Source: Prosapia bicincta (lineage: Eukaryota > Arthropoda > Insecta > Hemiptera > Cercopidae). From it: a DNA stretch of 64,000 bases. Positions 34,625-49,900 of this stretch are shown piece after piece (position 1 is the first letter of the stretch; every line of letters starts with the position of its first letter). The translations under genes and the position numbers were made by a program. The DNA lies in NCBI GenBank assembly GCA_036971475.1, contig JBAIZL010000002.1, positions 333,493,820 through 333,557,819 on the forward strand, in the 5' to 3' direction. The notes under the pieces were generated by a model. That model saw only the letters and a program-made list of their open reading frames with translations, did not search any database and was not told the origin of the DNA.

Positions 34625-36050
34625 CTAATTGCCATGACTGAGCAGATAACGGGGTGTCATCTGCAAATATGGCCATTTATACAATATTGATCCAATGATT
34701 GGGCCTTGAGGGACACCGGCCCATATACTTCGCAGTGGATATTGACTATTAACTAGATCAACCCCAAACCTACAGTTGGACAGATATGAGCTAACTAGGT
34801 GTATAAATTTGTCTGGAAGGTCATAGTCTCCTAGTTTTGTACAACCTCGTTCTGCCAAAGACCTTTTCAATGATTAGGAAAACAACTCCAGTTGAGCAAT
34901 AATTCTTGAACCTCTTGGTTTCATGCTCTACCCCTCTCATCGTAAGAAGCTTAAGCTGTTGTTCTTCTATCGCTTTCAACAAGCTTATTGGTTGATCTGA
35001 GTCTGGTTTGATGTGGTCTTTTCTCGGTTTGGGGAGGGCAAGTCCATGGGCTCCTTTGAAGTGTCCAGAGTATAGATGTTGAGTGATTGTTTTCTTCTTG
35101 ACGTGTTTCAGCGATGTGTTGGTTATGGTGTCTTGTTCAGAAACTTTCCTGGAATTTATATGTGAGATCACCCACTTTATCTCTGTGTTTGGGTCTAATG
35201 TGGGATAGTGGGCAAACTGTGTTCCTGCTAAGTCTATTTTAGCAATATTGGCTGCATCAGCTGGTCGGTCGTTTGGTTAGAAAGTGGTCTCAAACGTTCC
35301 GCAAACAAGTTAACCTTATCAACTAGATTGCCCATCTCCCCATTCGGGCCGATAAGTGGGGGATACCACAGAGGTTCTCTCGTGAAGTATTTAATCATTG
35401 ACTATTGTTGTATTTAAGGTTGCTAATTCTGCCTGGAAGTATCGACCTAGTACTGATTTAGTTCTTACCTAATTTGCCTCTTCAGGCAGTATGTGCATTG
35501 TTATGTGTATGTAGTGTCTGAGCTGATAATAAATATTAATATTAATATTATTCGTGGTACATATTACCATCATAAGGCTACTGGCAGTTGTGTCTATGTC
35601 CAGCGATGTGTAGATGTTGAGAAAGTCAGGTAGAATACTGTCCATCTGGAACCGAAATAACTGTTTAGTCAATGAGTTAATAGTTTAGCATCCTCTTTCT
35701 TAGCTTTCTATGAGCAGGGCTTCCAGTGATAGAAATAATATTTCAGATCCCTATCAATGTCTGTGTAGTGGATGTTATAATGTGTATTGGTTCAGAAGGG
35801 GCAAGGAGTATAGCCGTTGTGTTTTGTATGAAGATTTCTAGATGCCGGCTACCTGTGTTTGTAGACTTACAGCCCCAGTATATGTGTGTAGAATTCAAGT
35901 CCCAGGCGATGATGACAGTATTGGAGGTCAACTATACCAGGTAGTTTGTACGCTCATAGAAGTGTCTGATGATGCTACTGTTGAGCTCAAGCTTAATAGC
36001 TGTTCCTTCAACGCCTCTCCTTCTTTGCTCAAGTTTCTGTCGTCTTGAAT
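34625..36050 (-). pseudogene. Jockey-like LINE, endonuclease and RT remnants
   Basis: Minus strand, broken. Endonuclease end: RRGVEGTAIKLELNSSI (~36020) and NTVIIAWDLNSTHIYWGC (~35910; relatives have GDLNSKH). RT: LPKPRKDHIKPDSDQPISLL (~35040), a mutated motif A FLIIEKVFGR (~34870, catalytic Asp lost), then in another frame DYDLPDKFIHLVSSYLSN and AGVPQGPIIGSILY (~34700). The catalytic FADD box is not intact. Much of the region between endonuclease and RT is deleted or unrecognisable. Confidence 0.8.
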
Positions 36051-39000
36051 AAGGAGAGGCCTGACCGTTCGAAGCTTTCTCCTTTTCTCTCAGAATGCAG
36101 TTTCGTTCCTTTAAAAAACAAAATACATTCTCTACCTGATGCTTATACGTCCTATTGTCAGATATGCTATGCCAGTGTAGTGGCCAATTTGTACTAGGAC
36201 TTCCAAGAAACTCCTTGAATCTTTAGACCACAGCCAAAAGTACTCTTGGTACCTCCATAATATTCTACAACCTTTCCTTTCTTTCCTGCACCTTCACCCA
36301 TAACCTAGGTTAAGTTGTACCATTACGTCTCTTTGTACCTAGTTTTAGGCAATCTTGTCAGCTTTAAGTTCGTTGTACAAATTTTTTAGGTTAAGTAGTA
36401 ATATTGAGTCACATGTACTCTAGTTTTAAGTTCCCTTGATAGCTGTATGTTCTTTATAATTAGATATCTAAGTCAGTCAGCCATCTCCTCATGAAATTAA
36501 ATAAACCTTATCCATTCATGAAACAAATAAAAGCCCTTCCACTTGGAAATGGCACTCCTGAACCTCAGTCAGCCCAATAGCAAAACCCCTGTTCCCCATA
36601 ATCCTACCCGCAGCTATTGTCACATGACAGATGCTGCATAACCTCGAGGACCATGAAACTTCCCTTGACTGAGATCTCTACATCATTCCAAGTTGCATTC
36701 TGCATCCGTCTGTCAAGATTTGACAAAAAATCGAAATAAATAATCACAAACCATAAAAGGTATATATAAAAATAGAAAACTTAGATGAAAAATAGGTTTT
36801 CTTCTTTAATTTGCTATGAGAAACATATTATGGGTATAAATACTCTCAGAGATATAACAGTTTTAAAACAGGCACGCACTGTGCAAAACTGGAAATGTAA
36901 AGTCGTCTATTATACACATAACTTCTAAACGATTTAAGATACCGAGCTCAAATTTCCATTAATTGTTCATTTGATAATTTCTCATCTTATTATTTATATA
37001 AAAGTGTATACATAATTATTTTTTAAAAATTAGAGCTTGATATCTCAAATTATGTTCAAGTTTATGGTTATGTTTATAGTGTACAAAAAACAGGATTACT
37101 TCACATTTTCAGTTTCGTACAATGCAAGACTTTTTTAATACTGTTATATGTCTACAACTAATTTCTTACGCAATGTCTTACTAATGCCTACCCCAATATC
37201 TTTCTTATACCAAAATAAAGAAGGAAGTTTATATTTACAACTACATTTTTCTGTATTAACATATCTTTTATAGTTTTTTAGTAATTGTCCTGGAAAAACA
37301 AGTAATTTTCTATATGTCATGCCACAGGTCATAGTACATAGTTTTTTATTATAATATAAAAAACTTTCCTTTATATTTATATTTATTGTAATACTTTTGA
37401 ATTATTTGTAATGTTATTTGTAATTTATTTTAGCTGTTTAGTGGGTAAACAAAACAATAGAGAGTGGAAAACAAGTTTTTATATTTTTACTTTCTTCTGC
37501 CATGATAATAATATTGTTCTACTAAATTGATCAAAACTGTTACCACTCGTAAAAAACTAATTGAAGGGAAGGGCTGCATGCATGAAGGTATAAAAATAAA
37601 AACTTTACTCTGTATCAAATTTTGTAAATATATGTAATAAAACAATTAAATAGTTTTACAATGTTTTACAAATTGTAAAAAACCTATACAAAAATCTCTA
37701 TCAAGTGGAAAAGAAAGCATGAGGTATAATGGTATTTGGAAAAGAACGCACAATAATAACTGCAAGGCCTGTTTTTGTCTACATTTTTTTAATACACAAA
37801 AACCAACTTATTATTTGTTAGTCAACAAAACAAGCCTAACAGATTCTTTAAGTAAAATATAGTGCTGTTAAACAGTAATTGTCAACTTTATTTAACTGGT
37901 TATCTTCTGGTAATTGTGTTAAATAACAAAACTCTTTGGTAAATCTGTACACATAGGATGTGGTTAACTGTCAATACAATGTACATCTACATATTAACAA
38001 ACATTCAGCAACATTGCTGTAATGCATCATAGAAAGAAAGAAACCGGCTTCAAATAGCAATAATCCTGTTTATAATAAAAAGTAAAACCTATGTTACGTT
38101 AATTTCAGCTACATATTTCATTCCATACTAAGTAAGACATCCTCGGATTGACATGCTTTTGTATTAAACTAACAAGCTGAACATCATAGACTGCGGTTGT
38201 ATGCTGTGAGTAACAATTTTTCTAATTAATAATTACATGGATAATGTGCATCTGTCAACCAGGGATGCCTCGCTTGTTACATGCAGCTGAAATTTAAAGA
38301 TAACGTGTTAATATTAAATTTTTGTTGTCATTATTATAAAGAAGTCATATATCATGTAGCTAACATTGTTACATTATAAATTACTGTACATCATTTACAT
38401 GAAGTACAAGTATCTTGGAGGTTGTCAAAATAATGTTGAATATAAACAATACTAAGTTCTATACTTTGCCATAGTGGCTGGATAAATCTGTACTTAAACC
38501 TAAAAACCATTTTTTAATTATATTTATACAATTATTTATTATATTAGCCTAAATTAGTAGGCTTATGTTACCTTATGGAAAACCAGATTGATTTTTATAA
38601 ACAAATAAGCTAATAAAAAAACGAGTGAAATTGGAATGGTTGAAAAGTGTACAATTATATAATATCCTATGTTTTTTCTGAGTTGCTATATTTTATAAAT
38701 ACAGTACATGGATATTAAATAAAGAGAGCTCATCAACAAGTATTACAATCATCTTAAATTTTAAAAAAAAGTTTTAATCAAGACAGAAATAGAGCGGGTA
38801 TTTATCTTGACTAGTAGTATAATGATGTGACAATTTCTTGCTTATTATGTTATTATCATCAATATATAGGTATTTTTAATTAACAAAGGCATGTAAACTT
38901 CTTTTTATCTAAGTCAGATTGAAATTTGTAAGCTATGCAATAACAACCTTTACCAGTTGAGCGATTTGGTGAGTCACTGACCAGTACAGGGTCTCATCCA

Positions 39001-40297
39001 TGATAACATCCCCTGACCACTCTTCTTTACAAGTAAGCTACTTGGTAATAATCATGGCCTGTTTTCATGCAGAAACTGGCAACATTTACACCTTGGGAGA
39101 GAAAAGGGTTAAAGGCCCAATGATCACAAAGCTCTTACAAGTTTATAACATCCTGCTAGCTGATGAAATGCCTAAACTAAGAAGAAACTTAGTGATTTTA
39201 ATAAAATAGATGATTTTAGATATTTTATACAGGCTTATACATAAGCTGGAAGCCCAACAGTGGGAAAACGTTGTGAACAATGAATATGAATTGCGCCCTT
39301 TAAACAAAAAATTATTCTCACTCAAGAAACATTTTAACAAGAATTTTCAAACAATACAAGAATACAAACATTTAAAGAAACAAGTTTAATATATGAGGGA
39401 GAAATGTTTTTATCAAATATGGAAGAAATGAAAGAATTAGGTTTTATAAAAATATTGATAAAAGTAGCAATGAAGATTTAAATCTGAGAAATTAAATGGG
39501 TTTTGTAATGTATGTCTGTGGAAGGCTTTATCCAGAAGGATGACAAATGTTTCTTCAAGGGCTAAACACTAATGTTACCTCAGTCCAAACAGAAAACACA
39601 CTTTTAAAATAAAGAATGTAGGCAATACGAAAAAATGTTGTAATATGTATAAATTTTCAAAGGAACTGTGAATTATCCTGAGGCTGTCTCGCAGCAGAAG
39701 GTGGGGCTAAACTCTGGCAAACAGAGTTTGGGTTTCAGTATACTGGAGTATGCTGTGGAATTTGGTTTTATTTAGTACAGTATTGTCCACTACTTCAAGT
39801 TATCTTCACTTCCTTTGTTCTTTTCATTATTTTATACTGACTTAAATTATGCCCAAAAGAGCTCTTGAATGGATTAAGCTAACTTAAAAAATTGTCTCCT
39901 AGTATTTTTGTGCATCGAGTTAGGGCTATCTTTTATTTGCCAAAAAAGTATTTAATACAGTAAAAGACAATTGTCTTTATGAACAACATGTCCCACTTGT
40001 CAAAAATCTTTCTTATAAGACACTCAACTCCATGTATCTGGCCTCTGAATAGAGGATTATGCGGAGCTTGAGCCTAGATAAAGTTAGAGATATCAGTTTT
40101 TCTGTTGTACCAAAAGTGTAATTTAAAGTTGTAGAATGTAAGTTGATATTACTGAAAAATAGTTAGTATACATTTAATGTAGCCTATACTATTTGATACA
40201 GGACAAGTATAAGATTTTGCGACTGTGTTACATAATATGTAGGTGATAGTATCATTTTTATTCAATAATAAACTGTATAATATTAAATACATATATG

Positions 40298-40299
<2 letters not shown>

Positions 40300-40393
<94 letters not shown>
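40300..40393. repeat. (CA)n-(TA)n microsatellite
   Basis: (CA) 40300-40328 passing straight into (TA) 40328-40393. Confidence 0.95.
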
Positions 40394-40395
<2 letters not shown>

Positions 40396-42980
40396 AAACA
40401 CATATGTACTTCAAATGATGAAAAATTCTGTTCTTTTATTATAATAAACATATATTAAAAAAATTTACAAAATCCATTAAAATCTGCAAAAATGTTTTAT
40501 ATTTTACTACTCCTACAAACAATATAATGAAATTTAAAAGTGATAATGCAATTCACAAAAACATTCTATAGATGAAAATAATTAATTTTAGCTGATAGAC
40601 CAAAGAATATCAGAAACAAATGTCAAGCTAAATTGTCAAATAAATAAACTGAAGTACTGACAAATTATCATAACAATAATGATGTTAACATTTTAAAACT
40701 GTCTTGTTTTAGATGTTTTATTTATATTTATTCATAATTTGTTAAGGATTTCATTTATAAATATCAAGTCCAGACGAACATTTCAAAATAACCTTAATAA
40801 TTTTGGAAAAGTAATTTTTTTTTAATAAAGAATATGGAGCTACAACAGAGTAATTTAAGTTACAACAGTTGGAGTTATTTTTAATTGAATAAAATGATAA
40901 ATTTGTTTTAAGTCCTTAAATAAAATTAAATTTTTGTTTATGATTAAGTCCTGTAATTAAATTTTAGAGGTAATATATACAGGTCTTTGTTGCATTTAAG
41001 CTTCAAAATGGTATAATATTCCAATAGCTTATTTATCATAATTTTGAATACACATTTATAAATCACTTTTGCAGTGCATTATTATACCAAATATTCAAAG
41101 TTGTGCCAATCATTATACTTTCTTTATTTTAAAATAACCGAGGAAAAGGTAAACTGAGGAAGAGCAAATATAAACTCTCTATTAATTTCTGTCTTAAAAA
41201 AAAAATATTTCACTACATTTTAATATATGACCAAAATTAATGTAAAATAACTGGAAATCCATAAACCCACATCCTGACTAGCATCAAAAATCACTCAAAC
41301 GTCCAAATAAATAATTCCAAACTACAACCAACCTCTTCTTAAATACATACAATATGATAAATTTACAAAATTCTGTAGCAAACTGCCCTAAAATGTTAAA
41401 AGCACAACTGGTATCAATATCAAAACACTTATATTACACTATTTACAACATAGTTATTTGGTAGAAAAACAATATGATATATATTATTTAGTATTAGAAA
41501 TAACCTAAAAATAGGTCTACTTGTGATTTTGTTAACACAGTTTTTAAATATACAGTGATTTATCAGTCCTACATAATACTATTACAGGAATTACTTGGTT
41601 ATAAAAATACAGAGAGCTAATTGAGAGAGCAATTGGATACAAACAGTTATTATTTATAGCTATACTTAATTATTAAGCTCTTGTATCAAATTGTGCTTGA
41701 AGTAAGGCAATGCTACAAAGAGAAAAACTTGTGATGCAATAGATCATACATTCTATTACGTAGGTTGTCAGTAAAATCACTGTATTCTTTTTTTTTAAAT
41801 ACCTCTTACAAAATTAGTTTCTGAAGATAATAGTTTTCAACATCTAATTATAAAATAAAAGATTCACAAATAAATATTGTGTCAAACCGCAAAGAATATG
41901 AAATGTTTTAGCTATTCTCTACATAATTATAAAAATAGAATGTTTTAACAAATTTATTTATATTTTTAAACTATGTTACTAATTGTGATGTTTTATTATT
42001 CAATGTTGTATTTGTTAAAAGAATTTTCTTTCTATCTATTACGGTGTTTGAAAAAGGAATGATTTTTTTTTACTGTCTAAGAAATAAACCAACAAACCCA
42101 ATATTAAAGAATGACCAGGGAAAAATATGTAACAAATAATGCTAGAAATATATTTCATAGAACTCGCATACAATTAGAACTTTAGTTTGGAATTTGAATA
42201 TAAAGATAAAACAATGATTTTAATGACAAACCTCGCAAATTGTAGCCAATGTTTTTCTTAAAATACTATAACTAAACAACATACTACACATGCTCTAACA
42301 GAGAAGGGGGAAAATATTAAATCTAAAGTATTAAATGCATTTCACCTATACATGTATATAGAAGCTTTCTTTGGTCTTGAACTGTATAATACAATATTAT
42401 TTTTTTACATTTTCATTATTAATAATTACATATTTACAGAAAATATACGTAAATACACAAGATTTTACAACAACAAACCGTGCACAAGTCAGTACAGTAA
42501 GAAGGGGTACTATTAACACATTATTAACATTTCCATTTAGCACTTACTAAACCTATTAGGGTTTGTAATTGCTTGAAAATAATTGCTTTGAAAATAATTG
42601 CCTGTAATTAGGGTAATTTTAGAATATTTTTAATTTCTAGATTGTGAGCACCTTTAGAACTGGTGAACCTGTTTGCCATCTTAAAGAAATATAAGAATAA
42701 CTGAATAAACTTTTTACATCAAATCTCTGATAATTTTTTACAGAATGGTTCAAAATAGTCTAAAACCTTTTCCACATTTTGAGTTACAATATTTTTGTTA
42801 AGATACTATCTTATTAAAAATTATCTTATTTTTCAAAGTAATTAGTAACTTTGTTTGAAAGATATTTACAGTAAAATGGTAAATGCAACTGCAGTAAAAT
42901 ATAAAATAATAGTTTGATTTCTTAGCTTGAGCTATAAGTTTAGCTAAACATAAATATATATTAATATATCATAGTTTCTT

Positions 42981-43145
42981 ACATTAGTACTTACTTGTTT
43001 ATTGAGGATGGGTGTTTTGGAATATATATCCCATTGTGAAATTAGACTGTAACTCAGGATACATCTCCCGAAACATCCTTATTAAACAAAGAAAGTAAGT
43101 GCTACTGTAGGTAAATACGACATAGTAATATATTTTCAAGTGTTT
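42981..43145. mobile_element. Foldback family copy 6
   Basis: Diverged arms: AGTACTTACTTGTTTATTGA on the left; ACATCTCCCGAAACATCCTT and AAGTAAGTGCTACTGTAGG on the right. The hammerhead-like core is decayed (AACTCAGGATACATC). Confidence 0.7.
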
Positions 43146-45236
43146 TACTACAGTAAATTACTTTTTAAACTACATTATATACTGAATGCTAAAAATATAG
43201 AAAAATTGATTGTTAGTTTACTTTAATTGTTAGGTCTGTAAAAGCAACTCTGCAAGTTCACAATTTGTTCAATATTTACAAACTATTGAACAGAACAGGT
43301 CAAGTTCATATTGGAAAACTCTTAAAAACAAATTATTTTTTTGAAAATAACAAGTTGAAACCTTCTGACATCACAACTTGCATGAACTTATAATTAAGAA
43401 AATGTTTAATAAAACATACTACAACAAAACATTTTTGACTGTCCTTGGCAGTTATCACTAAATCATGTGATATAGTGCAGTTATTATACTAAAAACGTTT
43501 TGTCCCAGTAAGTGTTTTTTTATTTTTTATTTACTAAGTTCATTTAAATTATATTAAAAGCTTTCATCTTAAAAAACAATCAAAATTTAGGAATTAAAAC
43601 AATATTTTAAACCATGAACACTTATTTTCTAATCAATAATAATTAATGATTTTTAATAAACTATTGCCGATGTAACTATAACTGTTAGTTGTCCTTAGAC
43701 CTGACATTTTTGTCTTACTTTATTTACACAAAGGTTAAGAATATAAATAATCCTGACTTACACATACGATAATCAGGAATTTTCAATTACTTTTGTTGTA
43801 ATCCATTTCCTTATGACTAAAAGAAATATTATACAATACATAGTCTTGAACAACGTATATTGGTTAGGCAGTGAAATCACTTACTTCTACTGATTTATTT
43901 ACAAGCACACAACCCATAAAACATTCATAAGAATAACAGTTATTGTTAAAGTTAAATATTAGTGATTTCTTTAAATATAATTATAATATTTGTGGAGGAA
44001 AATTTATTAGAAATATTACATATAAAAATTAGATGAAAAAACTAAAAAGTGATTTAAAAAAGATATTGTTAAATCGTACATTTCATATAGATATAATTGT
44101 TGTTTTTATGATAAATACAGTATATACTGACCACATGGTAGGTTTTTGTAAGAAATGTCCCTTTAAAATGCTGTATAATATATGTTCTAAAAAAAAGAAC
44201 AATAGTTTACAAAAATAATAATAATACATCCAAAGAAATACATTAACTTGTCTAAAGTAGTGATTCAACTATTCCTGAATTGTAAACTAGTATGATAAAC
44301 TGTTTATAAAACATGATTTGATTACTTGTTACGTAATGGTTGTATAAGGTATTGATTTTTCTCCGTTTTAACATAATGTTATTTTTTCTTGTACATAATT
44401 ATTTTTACCCAAATATTATATAACAAATACTATCAGTGCTTTTTATAAGAAAATACTCAATGCTACAATCTAGTACAAAATATTACAAAATTTAACTTAA
44501 CAACTATTTTAGTTTTAATAGAGTATTAAACAACATCACCTTTTATACAATCACATTTATACATAAAGGAATAACATTTCAATATGAAAAACATTCATCT
44601 AACAAATCATAGTGTTAAATATGTGGAGGGGAGACAGTTCTTTATTGGACTTAGAGTTAGACAAAATATTCTGAATTATTAGAATTACAAAATAGTCAAT
44701 TCTGCAACCTTACATGTTATAGCTACATTTTTTTTAAATGGAATATGATTTTGCAAATAAAATTAAATTATTTAATTAAATGCAACTTTTGCCAGTTACT
44801 TTAGAAATATTTATTGTAAAGAAATTTACTGTAAAAGTAATAAAATCAATAACATAACATTATGATGTTTATTAAATTATCGCCATTTCCTAATGAATAG
44901 TTTCTAATATTTGTACCTATTTTTTTATAATGAACCATGGATTTAACAGTATCAATAGGATTAGTTAAATATTTAATTCATTATTTTAAAACAAACTTCT
45001 TTTTACTTTAATATCAAAATAAACTTGACAAAACATTGAGATACTTTATAAGTTTTATAAAATTAAAAGCTTTACAATATGTTTACTTAATAAATATCTA
45101 TTAAATTCAACAATTCAAAATATTTTGCCTCATAATATATACTTATAACTTACAAATTACATTAAATACAAGTCAGTTCTTTGTAACATCTGTCCGAGCT
45201 ATGCCCACCTTATTGGTCGACATAGTAGGCGTTATA

Positions 45237-45481
45237 TCATGGCTCAAATGTATCCGTACACAGGTTAAAAATAATAGCAAAGAGTGTGCAAGCTGCATAT
45301 ACACCGAGTGCAACCCACCAGATCAGTTGCTCATGAAGCTTCTGCTCAAAGTTTTTGAGGACAAGAAGGCCGATTGTGAGTCCTGCTAGAGCCCCAGTGA
45401 GGTGAGCGACGTAACTTACTGGAGGCCCCAACTGCTCAGCATTGTATCGGTCATAGACAGCAAAGCCAACATCTGCACTGG
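45237..45481 (-). CDS. Rhomboid last exon (catalytic His, stop)
   Basis: Acceptor TCTGTTGCAG just above 45481. CC completes an Ala codon, then [34 protein letters not shown] and the terminal helix; TGA at 45239-45237. Confidence 0.94.
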
Positions 45482-46896
45482 CTGCAACAGATAGTGTGAA
45501 ATGTAGTTTATTGGGATGCTTTAATTAATTCACATTGCAAGGTATAGTGGATTTAATAACATTTCAAGGATTATGGACTTCAAATAATAAAGGTTGAACT
45601 CCAAATTATGTAAACTGTGGTGTTGACAAAATTATGTTTACAAAAATGATTAAACTAAATACTTTGTGAGATTAATAATTTCTAATAGAAATGAAAAAGA
45701 TTAAAAACTTCACTTTCACAGTAACTTATTTAGTATAAAAAACCAAACATGTTAGACATGTTAATAGAACAAACATGTAATGAAAAGAATACAAAACAAT
45801 AGAACTTGTTTTTCATGAATTTAAAAGCATGTTCAGTCTTTTTGAAACTGATAAAGACTCTTCCAAAAATGGGCCTAAAATTCCTTTGAAGTATTTTATA
45901 GAATCTACTCATATCTTGAGAGCAACTTCTCTTAAAATTATCAAATCTACAAGACAATGTAATTTTCCTTGTAGAGTTCACCTTTTCTCCCGTCTCATGA
46001 TACTTACTCCACAAAATTGTGATTAAAAAAAACTTTTTATAAAACTATCAACTTATTTTGGAGAGTTTTGATCATAGCTGCAATTTTTGTTAAAATCCTG
46101 TTGTTAAAAGAGCTTAGGATGATTTTGAAATTACAAAACTCAGTAGATCAGCCTTCTAACTTTCTTCTCAGTTACCTTACATAAAGTTTTATAACAGAAA
46201 ATGATAACATTCTCCTTTGTGATTTTGTTACACCAGCTACTGCTAGGGATAGTCGTGTCAATGTTCCAGAGTAAAACCAGGTGTCTGATTGTGACACAAG
46301 CCCAGTTATTCATGTTTGTGTGACAGTGCTCACACCTAAGTCTTAACTATACAAATATTCAAGCAACTATGTAAAATATTCAGTATATTCTTACATATAA
46401 TACCGAAAGAAAGTTGTTTATATAAATAAAACAACATACTACTAAATTGGGACTAAATTTCCTCTCTTAAAATTATAATTGCTTTAAAAAAATTACATTC
46501 AGATTTAAAGCGAAATGAAGTTACATCCCCAATTGTGGGGATCATCTTTCCACATTTGGACCTATTTGCTACGTATTATTTGGCTAAGTTAGGACAGATT
46601 TGAAAAAAAAGAAATAGAGCAGTTTTATTCTAGCTTTCAAAGAAGGGATGGTAAATTTTTTGAGGAGAGTGCAAATCCTATAACACATACATTAGAAATA
46701 GTGAATTCATAATTCATTTAATTACAAAAATAGGACTATTCTAATAAAAAAATGAAAAAATTTGCTCTGTTACCTTAGCAAATTTAAGAAAATTCTTATC
46801 ACATTACATGAATTTTGGAATAGAATTTAAGGGCCCTTTAAAAGCTATTGCATAAAATAATATAACCACTAAGATAAAATATTTATCACCTTTCTC

Positions 46897-46973
<77 letters not shown>

Positions 46974-49900
46974 AATTACAACTGCAATTTGATTTGTAAG
47001 TAAAAAATTATTTTAAAGTTTTAAAATTTTATTCTTATCCAGCCTTGAATTATTCATTAAAAAACAAAACATTTGTCCCAGCATTCCTCTAGTCCAATCC
47101 TTATTCCATTCATCATGACTTGTTATTCCTGGCAAACCCCCAATGAATTAAAATAACTAAATTTTCTGTTTCAATTAAACGCATACGTAAATGCAATTGG
47201 CAACTTGTGTCGCAGACCAGTGACTTATCTGTGAATCACTCAGTCACGTCTAACGGCTGGGTTATAAATAGACAGTCTGGCATAAGATGTGAGCTATTTG
47301 AGTTCGGCTTTGTCCACGATGAACATCAAACAAAGTAACTGTTCATGTATAGATGGCAATATCTTGGCAAATCATAGATTATTCTGAACTGACATTTTTG
47401 AATTGGTTACACTGGAATTCCATTCTAATTATGATATCCAGGCATTGGTAGAAATTCTTTACCCTATATTCTAGTTTATCATGTAACCTAGATAAATAAG
47501 ATTTGTAATCAATTTTATTATATTTTTTACTTACAGATGAAAAACATGTTTCGACTATTGTAGCCGGAAATATTATTAGATAGAACTGAAGAGAAAAACA
47601 ATAAATCTTTAATACTTTAATAAAATAATAATTACTACTAACTGAACTGAAAAAAGAAGAGAAAGTATATTGTACACAATAAAACTTATTTCATCTCCTT
47701 ATTACCAAATTAGATAATTTATTGGTTACCATAATTTGTGAAAATTAAAATATTAACATTCAAATTAATAACCGTCTCTACAAGCTTGTTCAAATTCTAT
47801 AGGTTTTTTTAGTCATATTAAAATTTATAAACTTAAATCATTCAACTAAATTTCAAGAAATATAAATAACTGAGTTTTATCTCCCAAAACAGCAGCCTTT
47901 ATTTAGACAAAAAGTAAGTGCTACTATAGGTAAATGTTTACATATTAACATGCCAATTAATATTATTAACAGTTTGAAGTCACCTTTAAAGTTTATAGTT
48001 AGATTACTTATGGTTAAAATTTATATGTAGAGAAACTTACCTACAACAAATATCCCAATGAGCCTGACTGTACCAAACTCCATGTTGCTATAGTTCTAAA
48101 AAACAAACATTTTATTTTTAGTTACAATATTTATTACAAATACACAAATATTTATTAAAGCTTACTTTTATTTATTTTAAACCCAAATTAGACATGGCTT
48201 ATTATTACAACTGTAAAAATATCAATATTTAAAAATTTCTTAATTTTAATTATTTATATCATTAATGATGTAATAAAAATAACTGAATATCTTCATTGTA
48301 ATATGTTTTTCTCTGGCAAAAAAATCAAATTTGGTTACCATTGCCAAACATAGTTAGTCACCACACTACTTCTTAGAACTTGAAACAAAAAGAAATTTGA
48401 AATCTTTAAAATAAATAAAAATAATATTTAAAAATTCAATTAAAATAAACTTTGAAATGTTTACAAGAATAATAGTAAATTATGTAAAAAAGTAAAGACA
48501 AAAAAAAGTAATAGTTAAAAATAAAACACAAATTAAAGTAACATTAAAAAACAAAATAACATTATAAAGGGAGAAAAAAATTGAATTTTATAAAATATTT
48601 TTAAGTGATGACGTGGTAACTGGCTGTAGCATCATCTCTAAGCATCATCTCTAAACATCATCTTTAAATGTCTTCTAAGAGCTTTACAATGACAAACATC
48701 AATGAAACCACATATTCAAACAATATATGCCTGATTGTATTGATACTTCCATAAACCTGACATAACAGTTGATTATCACAATGGATTAAACATTCATAAA
48801 CTAACAAGCAGTGGCTATACAAGCTGAAAAATAACTACCACTTTCTCCCTACATTTTTAACAAATAAAAAGTCCCCATGGACTTCAAAGAAAGGCCTTCA
48901 TTTCTTTTAGCTTTACATTTCCATTCTTCATTCACATTTTAATACAGAACAGATTTAAAACAAAGCAAGAATACAAAATTAGTTTTACTGTAATTAGGTG
49001 AAAATGTCACATAAAATTACAAGCATTTTGTTTGTTTCTGCTGGCCAGTGTGTTGGAAATAAAAACCTGGGTCATTACAAGACTTGAAAGTTTGATCAAC
49101 ACACTACACATGAACAGATTACAATACGTAGTATTAAAGTTGATATATTTGCTAGACTTATTCTGAACTCTGTAAAGTGAGTCAGTAAAAACTTGTCGAT
49201 GGAAGACATTGAAGCCGTACAAAACAACTTACTTTAAAATGGCTTCCTGCATACCTTGGAAAGTGAAACAATATGTGTGACTTTCCAAAAATTACCTACA
49301 GTTATATTAAATTCTGACTGAATTTCCAAACTTTAAATTTTGTAAATTTGTTAAAACTTACTAAGACAGAACGATTTCAATCGCTATGTGGCTATCTTCA
49401 TCAGTGTCTTCTGCCCATGGCAGTTTTAACAAATTTACAAAATTTAGGGTTCGGATAGTCATAAACTATTGTTTAAGTGATTAATAAGATTTACTGAACG
49501 TAATGGACTACAAAATTCAAGAATTTTGTTTAGTTACAATTATTTTTAATTGTATTTTGACAATAATGGACCTTGCACAAAAATCCTTTTTAATAATTAA
49601 TTATTAAAGTCATCATTACCCCACATTGCAAAATTATTGGAACAACTTCCCTAAAGGGAAGGAAATGTCAATGTTTTATTATCTATGAAGAACCTAAAGG
49701 CAACATTTCCTAAAATCAAATCATCACATTCGTGAAATACACATTCCAAATTAAACTAAAATTATTTAAAAATCTTAAATCAAATGACTCACCAGTAAAA
49801 CGTTAGCCAAATGAGCTGCGAGCAGGGCATACACACCTCCAGATGCGCCAACTAAATAAACATCTGTGTCAAATACAGAAGTTCCCAAGGAACCTATAAA

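Larger units (their letters stand above)
36051..45236. other. Intergenic DNA and rhomboid 3' flank
   Basis: 9 kb of mostly AT-rich sequence. Contains a compound microsatellite (40300-40393) and foldback copy 6 (42981-43145). No gene, RNA gene or recognised transposon otherwise. 39000-39350 is slightly less AT-rich and has a short plus-strand frame that I cannot assign. The 3' UTR of the rhomboid gene must lie in the last part, but no poly(A) site stands out. Confidence 0.65.
45482..48040 (-). other. Rhomboid intron, 2.56 kb
   Basis: AT-rich; contains (TA)n at 46901-46969 and foldback fragment 7 at 47870-47935. 47150-47400 is less AT-rich but shows nothing I can identify. Confidence 0.75.
48096..49792 (-). 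other. Rhomboid intron, 1.7 kb
   Basis: Contains the small foldback with a hammerhead-like motif at 49332-49448. A short run of ATCATCTCTAAGC/ATCATCTTTAAATG near 48630-48675 looks like a degenerate tandem repeat. Nothing else recognised. Confidence 0.75.

Noticed and set aside
35966..36000. CTGATGATGCTACTG, hammerhead-like core
   Set aside because: No GAAA downstream at a usable distance; lies in the jockey endonuclease remnant.
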